Shown: positions 26,034 to 36,428, numbered from the stretch's first letter. The stretch: 64,000 nt of DNA from an uncultured Helicobacteraceae bacterium (GCA_947176375.1 CAMWQM010000001.1:157207-221206); one strand, 5' to 3'. The notes: generated from the letters alone by a model not told the origin. Numbers and translations: made by a program.

Positions 26034-29000
26034 AATATTTCCTCTCTTATGGATTCTATTTTTGTAGAATCTGCTAGATTTATAGAATCTAGATTAAAAT
26101 TTGTGGTATATGTTTCTTTTTTTCTAATCTCCATAGCACTAAGCAGGCTTCTAACTCGAATCTTTACAGCACCAAGATTATTAATTTCATCGATTTTAAT
26201 TTGTGTGTAGAATTTATTATTAGATTCTAAGATTCTCCTAACCTCATCGCTTGTAATTGAGTCAATTCCACATCCAAAGCTAACAAGCTGGATTAGCTCG
26301 ATATTGTCGTGCTTATTTGTAAAATTCGCAGCACTATAAAGCCTTGAGTGATAACTCCATTGATTTAGCACTTCTAGTTTGCCAACTTCATCGCTAATGC
26401 TATCTTCTGAAAGCACAACAACACCTAGCGAATTTATAAGCTTATCAATTCCGTGATTTATCTCTGGATCGATGTGATATGGGCGTCCGCTTAAAATGAT
26501 ACATTTTAAATTATGCTCTTTTGCAAACTCCAAAGCCTTTTGTCCTTGTGATAAAATATCATTAATATGCGTTTGTCGCTTTTCAAATGCACTCAAGACT
26601 GCCTTTTTGAAAAGTTTTTTGTCTGCTTTAAATTCCTTTTTAAAAAATGGATATGCCTTTTTGATAAAATCATCGCTTCTATGCAATCCAAAATATGGAT
26701 AGAGGAATCTAATATCTTTTAATTTATCAATATTTCTATTTAGTAATTCTGGGTAGTAGGCTACCACAGGGCAGTTATAGTTTGCACTTGATTTGCCCCC
26801 ATCATCGAAACTATAAGACATACAAGGATAGAATATTGTATCTACACCTTTTGATAGCAGATTCTCAATATGTCCGTGAAGCAGCTTTGCAGGATAACAA
26901 ACTGTATCACTAGGAATACTATACTGCCCGAGTGAATAAGTTTTCCTGCTAGAAATATCAGATAAAATCACCTCATAGCCCAAATGCAAAAATATTTCGT
27001 GCCAAAAGTAGATATTTTCATACATATTTAGCCCAAGTGGGATTCCAACTTTACCTTTGAAAGTTTTTATCTCATCATCGTGCTGTAATTTGATATTTAG
27101 ATTCTTAATTTTATTTATCTTGTATTCATAGAGATTTGGTAAAAATACCATATTTTTCTTAATACCTAGTGGTTTATCACATCTATTCCCAGAGATTAGC
27201 CTTCTGCCATTTTCAAACCGATTTATCGTAAGTTGACATTTATTCCCACAAATATTGCAAACACTAGGATTTGAGGTGTGAGTAAAGTTTGCCAAACCAT
27301 CTTTAGAAATAATTGTGGAATCTTTACATTCTCTTGCAAATAATGCCACACCATAAGCTCCCATAAGTCCTGCGATTTTTGGGCGAATCACATTTCTATT
27401 AATTTCTTTTTCAAAGCTTCTTAAAATCGCATTATTTAAGAAAGTCCCGCCCTGCACGACAATATTTTTACCCAAATCATCAGCATCATTTGCGCGAATA
27501 ACCTTATAAATCGCATTTTTTACCACGCTCATAGAAAGCCCAGCACTAATATCCTCTATGCATGCACCCTCTTTTTGTGCTTCTTTAACAGAGCTATTCA
27601 TAAACACAGTGCACCTACTTCCAAGCTCCACAGGATGTTTAGATTCTAATCCTAGCTTTGCAAAAGTTTCAACATCATAGCCCATAGATTTAGCAAATGT
27701 TTCTATGAAGCTTCCACAGCCACTGCTGCAAGCCTCATTTAGCATAATGCTATCAATTGTGCCATTTTTGATATAAAAGCATTTCATATCCTGCCCACCA
27801 ATATCGATGATGAAATCAACTTTTGGATTAAAGAATCTAGCGGCATTTAAGTGTGCCATAGTCTCAACCAAACCTATATCAATACTAAAAGCACTTTTAA
27901 TAAGCTCCTCACCATAGCCTGTAACGCCACTTCCTTTAATTTGAATAGAATTTCCTAGCAAATCATAGATTTTTACTAGCTCTTTTTTAAGCACAGAGAT
28001 AGGATTTCCCTCGTTGCTACCATAATATTTATATAAAATATTTCCAAGCTTATCTATCAAAACAAGCTTTGTAGTAGTGCTTCCACAATCAATCCCCAGA
28101 TACGCATCGCCATTGTAAGTTTTAATATCAATTTCTTTTGTATTGGAGAGACTATGTCTGTATTCAAACTCCCTTAATTCCGCATTATTTGCAAAAAGTG
28201 GCTCTAAATATTTATTTCTACTTGTGCTATTTTTAGCATTTTCAAAGATATTAATTAGCTCATCGCAAGAATAATCAATATTTAGATTATTTGCATAGAA
28301 TGCCACTCCAAGCGCTACTGCGTATTGTGCAAAGTCTGGAAATATCGCATTTTCATCATTTAATTTTAAACTTTCTTTAAATCGCTTCTGCAAGCCTTTA
28401 TAGTAGAAAAGTGGACCACCAAGAAATAGAATCTTGCCTTCAATTTTGCGTCCCTGCGCTAGCCCAGAAATTGTCTGCTCTACAACTGCTTGAAAAATAG
28501 AGGCGGAGATATCCTCTTTTTTTATGCCTTGATTTAGTAGTGGTTGCACATCAGTTTTAGCAAAAACACCGCAGCGAGAGGCTATCGGATAAATCTTTGT
28601 GTGATTTAGCGATAGATTGTCAAATTCCTCTGGCGTTACATTTAAAAGCGTAATCATTTGGTCTATAAATGAGCCTGTGCCACCCGCACACGAGCCATTC
28701 ATTCGCTCCTCCAAACCTCCGCTTAAAAAGATAATTTTTGCGTCTTCTCCACCGAGCTCAATAACTGCATCACTATCAGGCACAAGCTTTTTAACAGCTT
28801 CAGCTGTGGCAAAAACCTCTTGTACAAAATCAATATTTGTAATTTTTGAGATTCCAAATCCAGCACTCCCAGATATTGCTACGCTAAATCGCTCATTTCC
28901 TATTTGTTTTTTTAACTCTTTTAGTATTTCAATGCTTGTTTCTCTAACTTTAGAGTAATGTCTTTGATATTTTTGAAATACTATTCTCTCGTTCTCAAGC

Positions 29001-29053
29001 AAAACTACTTTAGCAGTAGTCGAGCCTACATCAATGCCTAAATTAAATTTCAT
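26030..29053 (-). CDS. Acyl-CoA dehydratase activase with tandem BadF/BcrA/HgdC ATPase domains
   Basis: 1007 aa. Two actin-fold ATPase domains in tandem: the first starts GIDVGSTTAKVVLLE (residue 5) with the Cys segment NGSCAGGTGSFIDQM, the second starts GIDCGSTTTKLVLID (about 322) with NEACSSGCGSFIETF. Each domain has a second Cys (ASRCGVF and GSRCTVF) for the 4Fe-4S cluster known from HgdC. A CxxC-x3-C segment (CNICGNKC) and a DUF2229-like region (from about residue 665) follow. Such proteins use ATP to push an electron into a dehydratase or reductase. This is a strictly anaerobic type of chemistry, notable in a microaerophile. Confidence 0.88.
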   Translation of the reverse strand: MKFNLGIDVGSTTAKVVLLENERIVFQKYQRHYSKVRETSIEILKELKKQIGNERFSVAISGSAGFGISKITNIDFVQEVFATAEAVKKLVPDSDAVIELGGEDAKIIFLSGGLEERMNGSCAGGTGSFIDQMITLLNVTPEEFDNLSLNHTKIYPIASRCGVFAKTDVQPLLNQGIKKEDISASIFQAVVEQTISGLAQGRKIEGKILFLGGPLFYYKGLQKRFKESLKLNDENAIFPDFAQYAVALGVAFYANNLNIDYSCDELINIFENAKNSTSRNKYLEPLFANNAELREFEYRHSLSNTKEIDIKTYNGDAYLGIDCGSTTTKLVLIDKLGNILYKYYGSNEGNPISVLKKELVKIYDLLGNSIQIKGSGVTGYGEELIKSAFSIDIGLVETMAHLNAARFFNPKVDFIIDIGGQDMKCFYIKNGTIDSIMLNEACSSGCGSFIETFAKSMGYDVETFAKLGLESKHPVELGSRCTVFMNSSVKEAQKEGACIEDISAGLSMSVVKNAIYKVIRANDADDLGKNIVVQGGTFLNNAILRSFEKEINRNVIRPKIAGLMGAYGVALFARECKDSTIISKDGLANFTHTSNPSVCNICGNKCQLTINRFENGRRLISGNRCDKPLGIKKNMVFLPNLYEYKINKIKNLNIKLQHDDEIKTFKGKVGIPLGLNMYENIYFWHEIFLHLGYEVILSDISSRKTYSLGQYSIPSDTVCYPAKLLHGHIENLLSKGVDTIFYPCMSYSFDDGGKSSANYNCPVVAYYPELLNRNIDKLKDIRFLYPYFGLHRSDDFIKKAYPFFKKEFKADKKLFKKAVLSAFEKRQTHINDILSQGQKALEFAKEHNLKCIILSGRPYHIDPEINHGIDKLINSLGVVVLSEDSISDEVGKLEVLNQWSYHSRLYSAANFTNKHDNIELIQLVSFGCGIDSITSDEVRRILESNNKFYTQIKIDEINNLGAVKIRVRSLLSAMEIRKKETYTTNFNLDSINLADSTKIESIREEIL

Positions 29054-29171
29054 AAATTATCTTCCAATAGTGATTTTAAATATGGTTTAGTTAAAGCCTT
29101 AATGTGTATAATTTAGATGTGAATATCACTTCACTAGGCAAGAATAAAGCTTTATATAAAAAAGTTATTTG

Positions 29172-29199
29172 AGTTTAGAATCTAAAAAGACTCTAAACT
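29172..29199 (-). terminator. Terminator-like hairpin after yceI
   Basis: AGTTTAGAATCT / AGACTCTAAACT, a 12-bp stem with one mismatch and an AAAA loop, 4 bases past the yceI stop codon. On the minus strand it is followed by a stretch with TTTTTTATA after a few bases. Confidence 0.6.
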
Positions 29200-29203
29200 A
29201 GAT

Positions 29204-29746
29204 TTATTTTGCCATTCCTTCAATATCTATTGATATGCTAATTTCTTCACCAAGAGCTGCATTTGGTGTGCCTTTAGCAATGTCAAAATCTTTTCTATTA
29301 ATTTTACCACTTAGGTTAAGTCCTATGACTTCTTTTCCAGCTTGATTTTTGGATACTCCAAAAACTTCAACTTCAAGTTTTACTTTTTTTGTAATACCTT
29401 TAATTGTAATCTCAAACTCACCACTAGAAGCATTTGTAAGCTTTAAAGTAGCTTTTGGGAATTTTTTAGCATCGAAGTAGTCAGGGTCTTTAATGTGAGC
29501 GTCCCTGTTTTCATTATTTGTATTTATTGAATCTATTTCAACCTCACCATTTAACGCAGTAAGCTTATTATTATCCACGCTTAAATATCCACTAAATTTA
29601 GAAAAAGTTCCTTTAACATTGCTAATACTTAAGTGCTTTAACTTAAACTCAACTAATGAATGTGATGTATCCACGCTATAATCTTTTGCTATTAACACAC
29701 TAAATGATAAAATACTTACTATTAAAAATTTAAACATATTGTTCAT
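29204..29746 (-). CDS. YceI-family periplasmic lipid-binding protein
   Basis: 180 aa with a cleavable signal peptide (about residues 1-20, FLIVSILSFSVLIA) and the YceI lipocalin-like pattern: DYSVDTSHSLVEFKLKHLSI, GTFSKFSGYL, and NRKDFDI near the end. The family binds polyisoprenoid-type lipids in a barrel. Start ATG at 29746 chosen over the Met three codons on, because AAGGAAG sits at the right distance. It stands alone with its own hairpin. Confidence 0.92.
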   Translation of the reverse strand: MNNMFKFLIVSILSFSVLIAKDYSVDTSHSLVEFKLKHLSISNVKGTFSKFSGYLSVDNNKLTALNGEVEIDSINTNNENRDAHIKDPDYFDAKKFPKATLKLTNASSGEFEITIKGITKKVKLEVEVFGVSKNQAGKEVIGLNLSGKINRKDFDIAKGTPNAALGEEISISIDIEGMAK

Positions 29747-30154
29747 TTTCTTCCTTTTTTAAAAATTAAAGTATCATTCTATTTAAAAAAAATTAGATTA
29801 AACTTAAAATTCGCCTACCAAGTTGCTACAATTTTGCTAAATGTTTTGATTCTATATAAAAAATTAAGTTTAAAAATTATGTTATTTTTAAAATTATTTA
29901 TTTAGTTTAAAGTTACCAAATTTATGGATAAATATTCTATTGAATCTAAAAAATAAAATCCTAACTATGCAAAATCTTTGCATATTCTTACTTTTTCTAA
30001 ATCATTTGTCGTTTTTATTATATATGGTTTTTGTAGCTCTTTTTGGGCGATTAAAAATTTTATATCATTATTTAAAAAATTAAAATTTGAATCTCTCAAT
30101 TTTAATTATCTCTAGCCTTGCTAAATCTAAAAAAGCTTAATTAAAAAAATATCT

Positions 30155-31357
30155 CTAAAATTCCAAACTATACTTCAAAGATACATTTGAGCTAACGCAT
30201 ACTCCCTCACCTCTACCAATAAAGCCCATTTTTTCCATTGTTGTGGCTTTTATATTTATTTTATTTTTCTCAATTTGGAGGATTTGTGCTATGCATTTAA
30301 TCATTTCGTCTTTATGTGGATTAATCTTTGGAATCTCAGCTAAAATCATAATATCAATATTCACAATCCTAAAGCCAATGCCATAAACGAAATCAATTAC
30401 TTTTTTTAGCAAAATTTTAGAATCTATATCTTTAAATTCATCACTGCTAGGCGGAAACCACTCGCCAATATCCCCTGCACCAATGCTCCCAAGAAATGCA
30501 TCACAAAGCGAATGGATTAGCACATCTCCATCACTATGTGCCTCAAAGCCAAAACCACAATCAATTTTTATCCCGCCTAAAGTCATCTCTTTATTTTTAA
30601 CAAATTTATGCACATCAAAGCCAAAGCCAGTGAAATTATCACTAGTTTTATCAAATGAGATTCCATTTAGTGCAAAGTTTTTCAAATCGCTAAAATAAGT
30701 TAGCTTTTCCAAATTTTTTGATCCAGTAATCGTAGCAATCCTCCCACCATAAGCATTAATCGCACTAGATTCATCACTAAAATTTCCTAATTTCAAAGCC
30801 TTTTTTAGCACATTTAAGCGTGAGATTTGAGGGGTTTGGACTAATTTTACATTATCTCTATTTAAATAATTTAGTTTAGAATCTTCCCGCAAAAAAATTG
30901 TATCAACGACATTTAGCACAGGTGCAAGGCAATCAAGCGAATCTAAATCAAAGCTAAAAAGCCTATCTAGCACATCAAAATCAAGGTTAAATCTTGCAGC
31001 ATCACTAACGCAAACAAACTCACTATTCACAATTTTAAGCGCATTTTGCAAAGTTTCCTGCCTACTATTCCCACCCTCAATAATTTCATATTCACAAAAT
31101 CGCCTCATATAGCTAACTTCATCTTTATGTGCTGTGATAAGCACTTTTTTAAAATTATATTTTTCTTGTAATCTATTTGCCATATAGAGCCATATAGGTA
31201 TTCCATTAATCCTAATCCAGTGTTTTTTAATCCTATTTTTTTGATTTTGTGTGTTTGGATTCTGCTTTTTAGTGCTGTCTAAAAATTTAGTGGAATCTTG
31301 CCTAAAACGTGAGCTTTCCCCCGCACTCATAATAATCAAAGTGATATTTTTACTCAA
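30155..31357 (-). CDS. ispDF: Bifunctional IspD-IspF enzyme
   Basis: Fused MEP-pathway enzyme: residues 1 to about 235 are the IspD cytidylyltransferase (IIMSAGESSRFR at the nucleotide-binding start, KVLITAHKDE, CVSDAARFN), and about 240-400 are IspF, the cyclodiphosphate synthase (FGFDVHKF with metal-binding Asp and His, FEAHSDGDVLIHSLCDAFLG, IGEWFPPS, KATTMEKMGFIGRGEG). 400 aa, the fusion usual in Epsilonproteobacteria. An extra polar stretch near residues 25-45 follows the nucleotide-binding loop. It is divergent from thiC across about 90 bases. Confidence 0.95.
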   Translation of the reverse strand: MSKNITLIIMSAGESSRFRQDSTKFLDSTKKQNPNTQNQKNRIKKHWIRINGIPIWLYMANRLQEKYNFKKVLITAHKDEVSYMRRFCEYEIIEGGNSRQETLQNALKIVNSEFVCVSDAARFNLDFDVLDRLFSFDLDSLDCLAPVLNVVDTIFLREDSKLNYLNRDNVKLVQTPQISRLNVLKKALKLGNFSDESSAINAYGGRIATITGSKNLEKLTYFSDLKNFALNGISFDKTSDNFTGFGFDVHKFVKNKEMTLGGIKIDCGFGFEAHSDGDVLIHSLCDAFLGSIGAGDIGEWFPPSSDEFKDIDSKILLKKVIDFVYGIGFRIVNIDIMILAEIPKINPHKDEMIKCIAQILQIEKNKINIKATTMEKMGFIGRGEGVCVSSNVSLKYSLEF

Positions 31358-31448
31358 ATTTCATTCCTTAAAACTTTTTTAAAGCTTTATTTTATAAATT
31401 TTACGCTAATTTTAAGCTTTTAAAAATTATTTAAAAATAGGTAAAAAT

Positions 31449-32774
31449 ATGAATAAAGCAAATACGCAATTATATTATGCAAAGCAAGATAAAATTACCA
31501 AAGAAATGGAATTTGTTGCAAACAGCGAGGAGCTAGATGTGAATCTTATTAAAAATGAGATTAAAAAAGGGCGCCTCATAATCCCTGCAAATATCAATCA
31601 CAAGCACCTAAACCCTATAGGAATAGGCATTGCTACTAAAACAAAAATTAATGCAAATATCGGTAGTTCTGCAATTACAAACTGCATTGAAAGCGAGGTG
31701 GATAAAGTCCATACTGCGATTAAATATGGAGCTGATACAATTATGGATTTAAGCACAGGTGGGAATCTTGATGAGATAAGGAGTGCCGTTATTGCAAATT
31801 CAAGTGTTCCAATTGGCACGGTTCCAATGTATCAAATACTATATGATTTGAAAGATAATATTTTGAAACTAGATATTAAAACTATGCTTTCCACTTTGGA
31901 AAAACAAGCAAAGCAAGGTGTGAGTTATTTTACAATTCATTGTGGATTTTTGCTTTCTCATATGCCATTTATTGCAAAGCGAAAAATGGGAATCGTTAGT
32001 CGAGGCGGGAGTTTAATGGCAAGCTATATGATTCATCATCACAAGGAAAATCCTTTCTACACTGCATTTGATGATATACTAGATATTTGCAAGAGCTATG
32101 ATGTGAGTTTGTCGCTAGGAGATTCGCTTCGTCCAGGCTGTCTTGCTGATGCGAGTGATGAAGCACAACTAGCAGAATTAAGAGTGTTAGGAGAACTAGC
32201 AAATAGGGCATATGAGGCTAATGTGCAGGTTATGATTGAGGGACCTGGGCATATTCCACTAAATCAAATTGAACGAAATATTGAGATTCAAAAAGAGCTT
32301 TGCAATGAAGCGCCATTCTATGTGCTAGGACCACTTGTAACAGATATAGGTGCAGGATATGACCATATATCAAGTGCTATTGGGGCTTGTGTGGCTGCGT
32401 GGAAAGGTGCCGCAATGCTTTGCTATGTAACACCAAAAGAGCATTTAGGATTGCCAAACGCAAAAGATGTAAGAGAGGGAATAATCGCATATAAGATTGC
32501 CGCACATTCCGCTGATATAGCAAGAGGTAGAATCAATTCAAGAACTAGAGATGATAAAATGAGTGATGCAAGATATGCTTTCAAATGGGAGGAGCAATTT
32601 AGCCTAGCACTAGATAGTGATAGAGCTAGAGAATTCCACGATGAAGCCCTACCACAAGATGTTTTTAAAGATGCAGAATTCTGCTCTATGTGTGGTCCCA
32701 AATTTTGTAGCTACAAAATTAGTCAAAATATTTTTAAAGAATATAATAAAGAAAAAGAATGCGAGGTGCAATAA
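31449..32774 (+). CDS. thiC: Phosphomethylpyrimidine synthase ThiC
   Basis: Radical-SAM enzyme that rearranges AIR to HMP-phosphate for thiamine synthesis. The C-terminal cluster motif [12 protein letters not shown] and the segments [14 protein letters not shown] and [19 protein letters not shown] are intact. 441 aa, the shorter ThiC form. The 90-base leader is too short and lacks the CTGAGA core, so there is no TPP riboswitch. The stop overlaps the mrp start by one base (TAATG). Confidence 0.96.
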   Translation: MNKANTQLYYAKQDKITKEMEFVANSEELDVNLIKNEIKKGRLIIPANINHKHLNPIGIGIATKTKINANIGSSAITNCIESEVDKVHTAIKYGADTIMDLSTGGNLDEIRSAVIANSSVPIGTVPMYQILYDLKDNILKLDIKTMLSTLEKQAKQGVSYFTIHCGFLLSHMPFIAKRKMGIVSRGGSLMASYMIHHHKENPFYTAFDDILDICKSYDVSLSLGDSLRPGCLADASDEAQLAELRVLGELANRAYEANVQVMIEGPGHIPLNQIERNIEIQKELCNEAPFYVLGPLVTDIGAGYDHISSAIGACVAAWKGAAMLCYVTPKEHLGLPNAKDVREGIIAYKIAAHSADIARGRINSRTRDDKMSDARYAFKWEEQFSLALDSDRAREFHDEALPQDVFKDAEFCSMCGPKFCSYKISQNIFKEYNKEKECEVQ

Positions 32775-33847
32775 TGAAAGAAATAATTTTAAATAAGTTA
32801 AAAAATGTGATTTATCCAAACTTTAAAAGAGATATTATCGATTTTGGATTTGTGAAAGATATGAGGCTAGAGGATAAGAATCTAGCGTTATTTTTGGAGA
32901 TTCCAAGTAATAGTATTGAAGTAAAAGAAAAGCTAGAGAATGATATTAAAAGCGCTTTGGAGAGTTTGGGATTAAATCTCTCAATAAATATCAAAACGCT
33001 AACCATAGTGGAAGAAAAGCCAAAAAAGAAAAATATCGCTCCAAATATCAAGCATTTTATTATGGTTAGTTCTGGGAAAGGTGGTGTTGGGAAATCCACT
33101 ACAAGTGTGAATCTCTCAATAGCCCTAGCGCAAAGTGGCAAGAGTGTTGGACTGCTTGATGCAGATATTTATGGTCCAAATATTCCACGAATGCTTTCCC
33201 TTACTAATCAAAAGCCAATTGTCGATGAGGTAGCAAAAAAGCTTATCCCACTTAAAGCCTATGGAATAAAGGTTATGAGTATGGGAATGATGTATGAGGA
33301 GGGTCAGAGCCTTATTTGGCGTGGTCCTATGATAATGAGGGCTATTGAGCAAATGTTAAGTGATGTTTCGTGGGGTGAGCTAGATATTCTGGTTATTGAT
33401 ATGCCGCCTGGCACAGGGGATGCACAGCTTACACTAGCACAAAGTGTGCCTGTGAGTGGTGGAATTTCTGTTACCACACCACAGATTGTAGCTCTCGATG
33501 ATAGTGCGAGAAGCCTAGATATGTTTAACAAGCTAAATATCCCAATAGCAGGAATTATAGAAAATATGAGTGGCTTTGTGTGTCCATCTTGTGGCGAGCG
33601 TTATGATATATTTGGCAAAGGCGGGGGAATTGAGCTTGCAAATGTGAATAAATGCGAAGTTTTAGCACAGATTCCAATAGAGCCAGCCATTAGAGAGGGT
33701 GGTGATGATGGAAAACCGGTTGTATTCTACAAACCTGATAGTTTTGGGGCAAAAGAGTATCTAAAGGCTGCCTCTAAAATAATAGAATTTTTAGATAAAA
33801 TCGGCGATACTGCGGATAATTCCTCTATCCAGCCCGTGAATAAGTAG
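32774..33847 (+). CDS. mrp: Mrp/NBP35-type iron-sulfur cluster carrier ATPase
   Basis: P-loop ATPase that carries and delivers Fe-S clusters. The N-terminal MIP18-like domain (about 1-85) is followed by the deviant Walker A SSGKGGVGKSTTSVN (about 101) and the CxxC cluster site CPSCGE (about 272). The ORF track starts at 32759; the ATG at 32774, overlapping the thiC stop with GAGGTG just upstream, is better (357 aa). Pairing with thiC, a cluster enzyme, makes functional sense. Confidence 0.94.
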   Translation: MKEIILNKLKNVIYPNFKRDIIDFGFVKDMRLEDKNLALFLEIPSNSIEVKEKLENDIKSALESLGLNLSINIKTLTIVEEKPKKKNIAPNIKHFIMVSSGKGGVGKSTTSVNLSIALAQSGKSVGLLDADIYGPNIPRMLSLTNQKPIVDEVAKKLIPLKAYGIKVMSMGMMYEEGQSLIWRGPMIMRAIEQMLSDVSWGELDILVIDMPPGTGDAQLTLAQSVPVSGGISVTTPQIVALDDSARSLDMFNKLNIPIAGIIENMSGFVCPSCGERYDIFGKGGGIELANVNKCEVLAQIPIEPAIREGGDDGKPVVFYKPDSFGAKEYLKAASKIIEFLDKIGDTADNSSIQPVNK

Positions 33848-34431
33848 TTTTTATAAAATGAATTTGATTAATAAATAAACGAATTTTAGGTGTTTTGAAA
33901 AAAATTAGACTTTAAAGAGAATTCAAAAGGTTTGGAAATTAATTTAGGTTCTTGATTTTGGCTAAAATTCGTTTAAAAAACTCATAATTTATAGCATTAA
34001 CTAGAATCTTAATTTAGATACTAAGAAATTAGACGCTAACATTTAATCTATTAGGGTGAAATCCAAAGAGCTAGAATTTAAATTCTAGCAAATCTAATAA
34101 AATCTAAAAACTATTGAAGTTTAGATTATTTTTTATTTTAGTGCTAATAATTTAAGATATTTATTTGAAAAAATACAATGAATAAATCATAGTAATGAAG
34201 CGGCATTTTTAATATTTTTTACAACTTTTTGCAGATTTTATTTTAGGTGGATCTAAGGTTAGATTAAATACTAAAAATTTATTAAAACTTTATCCAAGTA
34301 AATTATAGATTCTACTTTTAAACTAACTATAAAAAGTGGAATCTTTAGAAAAAGATTCCACTTCTAACACAATATCAAGCTACATTTATTTCTAAGCCCA
34401 AATATGTAAATATATATTATTTAACATTATT
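33848..34431. other. AT-rich intergenic region
   Basis: 584 bases between mrp and the small minus-strand ORF. No reading frame looks like a gene. The only clear structure is a 13-bp hairpin at 34334-34363, listed as a terminator. AGATTC/GAATCT words occur several times. Confidence 0.6.
34334..34363 (-). terminator. Strong intrinsic terminator hairpin
   Basis: Perfect 13-bp stem AAGTGGAATCTTT / AAAGATTCCACTT with a 4-base loop. On the minus strand it runs into TTTTTATAG, a classic terminator. It lies 68 bases after the stop of the 89-aa ORF at 34432, supporting minus-strand transcription there. Confidence 0.8.
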
Positions 34432-34701
34432 TCAATTTCCCACATACATATCAATCTCCTCAAAGTTAAAGGATGCTAGCTCATATAATATTCTAAAATC
34501 ACTTACCATTTTTTTGAAAATCTTGTAGTCAGTTATCTGAAGTTTTTCAAAATCACTAAAATGACTAATCTCTTGAAAGTACCACAAAGCTTTCTCTTTA
34601 TAGCTATCAAAAAAGATAAAATTACTACTATGAAAAAGAAATATTTTGTTACAAATGAATAGAGAGAGTTTGCTCACAAAGCTTGATATTTGCAATATCA
34701 T
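34432..34701 (-). CDS. Small hypothetical protein, probably a gene fragment
   Basis: 89 aa. The pattern FFDSYKEKALWYFQ, then ITDYKIFKKMVSDFRILYEL, and EEIDMYV recalls the C-terminal half of a widespread uncharacterised protein family whose members have a PIYDSYV...L segment followed by a helical end; this is from memory and not firm. The N-terminal part is poorly conserved-looking and the gene is short for that family, so it may be a truncated remnant. A good terminator follows it. Confidence 0.45.
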   Translation of the reverse strand: MILQISSFVSKLSLFICNKIFLFHSSNFIFFDSYKEKALWYFQEISHFSDFEKLQITDYKIFKKMVSDFRILYELASFNFEEIDMYVGN

Positions 34702-35306
34702 TTATGATGCTATTTTTATTATTTAGTGTTATATCAATGTTTAGGCTAAAATATGTTTAGATATTGTATAAATATTGCAAATATTTGCATAGCAAAAGTC
34801 ATTTAGCATAGTGATTTAGCATAATCTTGCTTAAATCATCATTCTTTGGATATTTAGAAAATAATATTTGATAATATTTATTTGCTTTATGGGTTTTTCA
34901 TTCTCTGTGGTATCCAAAAAATCATTTAGCATATTTAGCGATTTTTTGGACTTCAATTTCAAATGGTTTTAAAATTATGAAATTTTGCATTTTTATGCCT
35001 TAATTTTAGACAATCCATTGTCAATTATGCAAAGTATGAATATAATTCTACCTCTCTCATTAAGATAAGTTTAAAATAATAAAAATTGAAAATCTAATTT
35101 CTCTTTAATCTCATAAATTCAAATTTAGAAACTAGCTTCTAAAATCTATTTTTAAAACTATTATTTAGAAAATTATAAAGCAAAATCAAGCCTTTGAAAA
35201 AAATTAAAAGAATTAATTTAAAATTTTTTCGTTAAGATTCATCTTTTATTAAAATGATTTGTTTTAGATTCTAAATTGAACTCCAAATAAAAAGTCAAGA
35301 AAAAAA
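34702..35306. other. AT-rich intergenic region with hairpin
   Basis: 605 bases with no supported gene. It contains a perfect 10-bp inverted repeat CCAAAAAATC / GATTTTTTGG (34914-34923 and 34940-34949, 16-base loop), which could be a terminator or a stable RNA stem. The rest shows nothing I can interpret. Confidence 0.6.
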
Positions 35307-36428
35307 ATGATTACAAAAGAAACTTCTAGCTTTGAGAGTGGGAATCTAAATATCTTTTATGATATTTATTTGCCACAAAATCCACGCTCTACGCTTATTC
35401 AAATATCTCACGGAATGGTCGAGCATAGAGGAAAGTATGAATTTATTGCTACAAAATTAGCACAAAATGGCTTTATCGTAGTGGTAAGCGACCACAGAGG
35501 ACACGGCGATAGTATTAGTGCTAATGCAGATATCATAGATTCCACACATATCACCGCAGATTCTAAAAGTAATATTGCAAGCTTTAATCACACTTCAAAT
35601 ATTACTAAAGATTCTCTAGATTCCACATATTCTACACACAATCAAACCTCTAGCACTGCTAAAGATTCCACAAATAATAGAATTAAAAATGAGATTTTTT
35701 GGGGTGAAATGGGAGAAAATGGTTTTGAAATGGTAGTGAGTGATATTTATAAGCTTAATTGTATTTTAAGAGAGCGATTTGCCCCAAAAAAAATCGTGCT
35801 AATCGGGCATAGTATGGGTTCTCTTATTGCAAGGAGATTCTTGCAAAAATATGAAAATAGTCTTGATATGCTTGTTCTTTGTGGCACACCATATCCGCAA
35901 AGATTTGTTTCTCTTGGTATTATTTTACTAAAAGTTTTAAGGTTTTTTGGGATTAATGGAATTGGTGCAGATCTTGCCTACAGGCTTTCATTTCTAGCTT
36001 TCAATTCAAAATATTATAAATTTGATGATTTAGATAATGGTAAGCAGAGCGGAATCTTGTGGGTAAATAGGGATATAGATGAATTGAAGAGGACACTTAA
36101 AGACCCTAAATGTCGTTTTATTTTTACAATTAATAGTTTTATAAATTTGCTTTGTGGATTGAGACAGGTTTTTAGCAAATATGAAAATAAAGTGCAAAAT
36201 CCAAATCTTCCTATACTTTTTATCAGTGGTGAAGATGATGCTTGTGGAGACTTTGGCAGGGGAGTTTTGAGTGCTTTAAAGCATATTAATTCGCAAGGCT
36301 ATGATAATGCAAAAATGATTTTATATGCCAAAGCTAGGCACGAGATACTTTTAGAATTAAATAAAGATGAGGTAGCAAGGGATTTAATATCGTGGATTGA
36401 ATCTAATTTAATGGAATCTAATGAATAA
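35307..36428 (+). CDS. Alpha/beta hydrolase (lysophospholipase / monoacylglycerol lipase-like)
   Basis: 373 aa serine hydrolase. The nucleophile elbow is GHSMGS (about residue 175), preceded by the oxyanion-side SHGMVEHRGKYEF (about 33) and SDHRGHGDS (about 61); the acid is in ISGEDDACG and the catalytic His in KARHEI (about 350). An unusual Ser/Thr/Asn/Asp-rich insertion (about 72-123) separates the first strands from the nucleophile; it is encoded by DNA dense in GATTC words. Substrate unknown; membrane lipids are likely for this group. Confidence 0.88.
   Translation: MITKETSSFESGNLNIFYDIYLPQNPRSTLIQISHGMVEHRGKYEFIATKLAQNGFIVVVSDHRGHGDSISANADIIDSTHITADSKSNIASFNHTSNITKDSLDSTYSTHNQTSSTAKDSTNNRIKNEIFWGEMGENGFEMVVSDIYKLNCILRERFAPKKIVLIGHSMGSLIARRFLQKYENSLDMLVLCGTPYPQRFVSLGIILLKVLRFFGINGIGADLAYRLSFLAFNSKYYKFDDLDNGKQSGILWVNRDIDELKRTLKDPKCRFIFTINSFINLLCGLRQVFSKYENKVQNPNLPILFISGEDDACGDFGRGVLSALKHINSQGYDNAKMILYAKARHEILLELNKDEVARDLISWIESNLMESNE

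Noticed and set aside
31358-31448. TPP riboswitch before thiC
   Set aside because: Leader is about 90 bases and lacks the CTGAGA core and paired stems.
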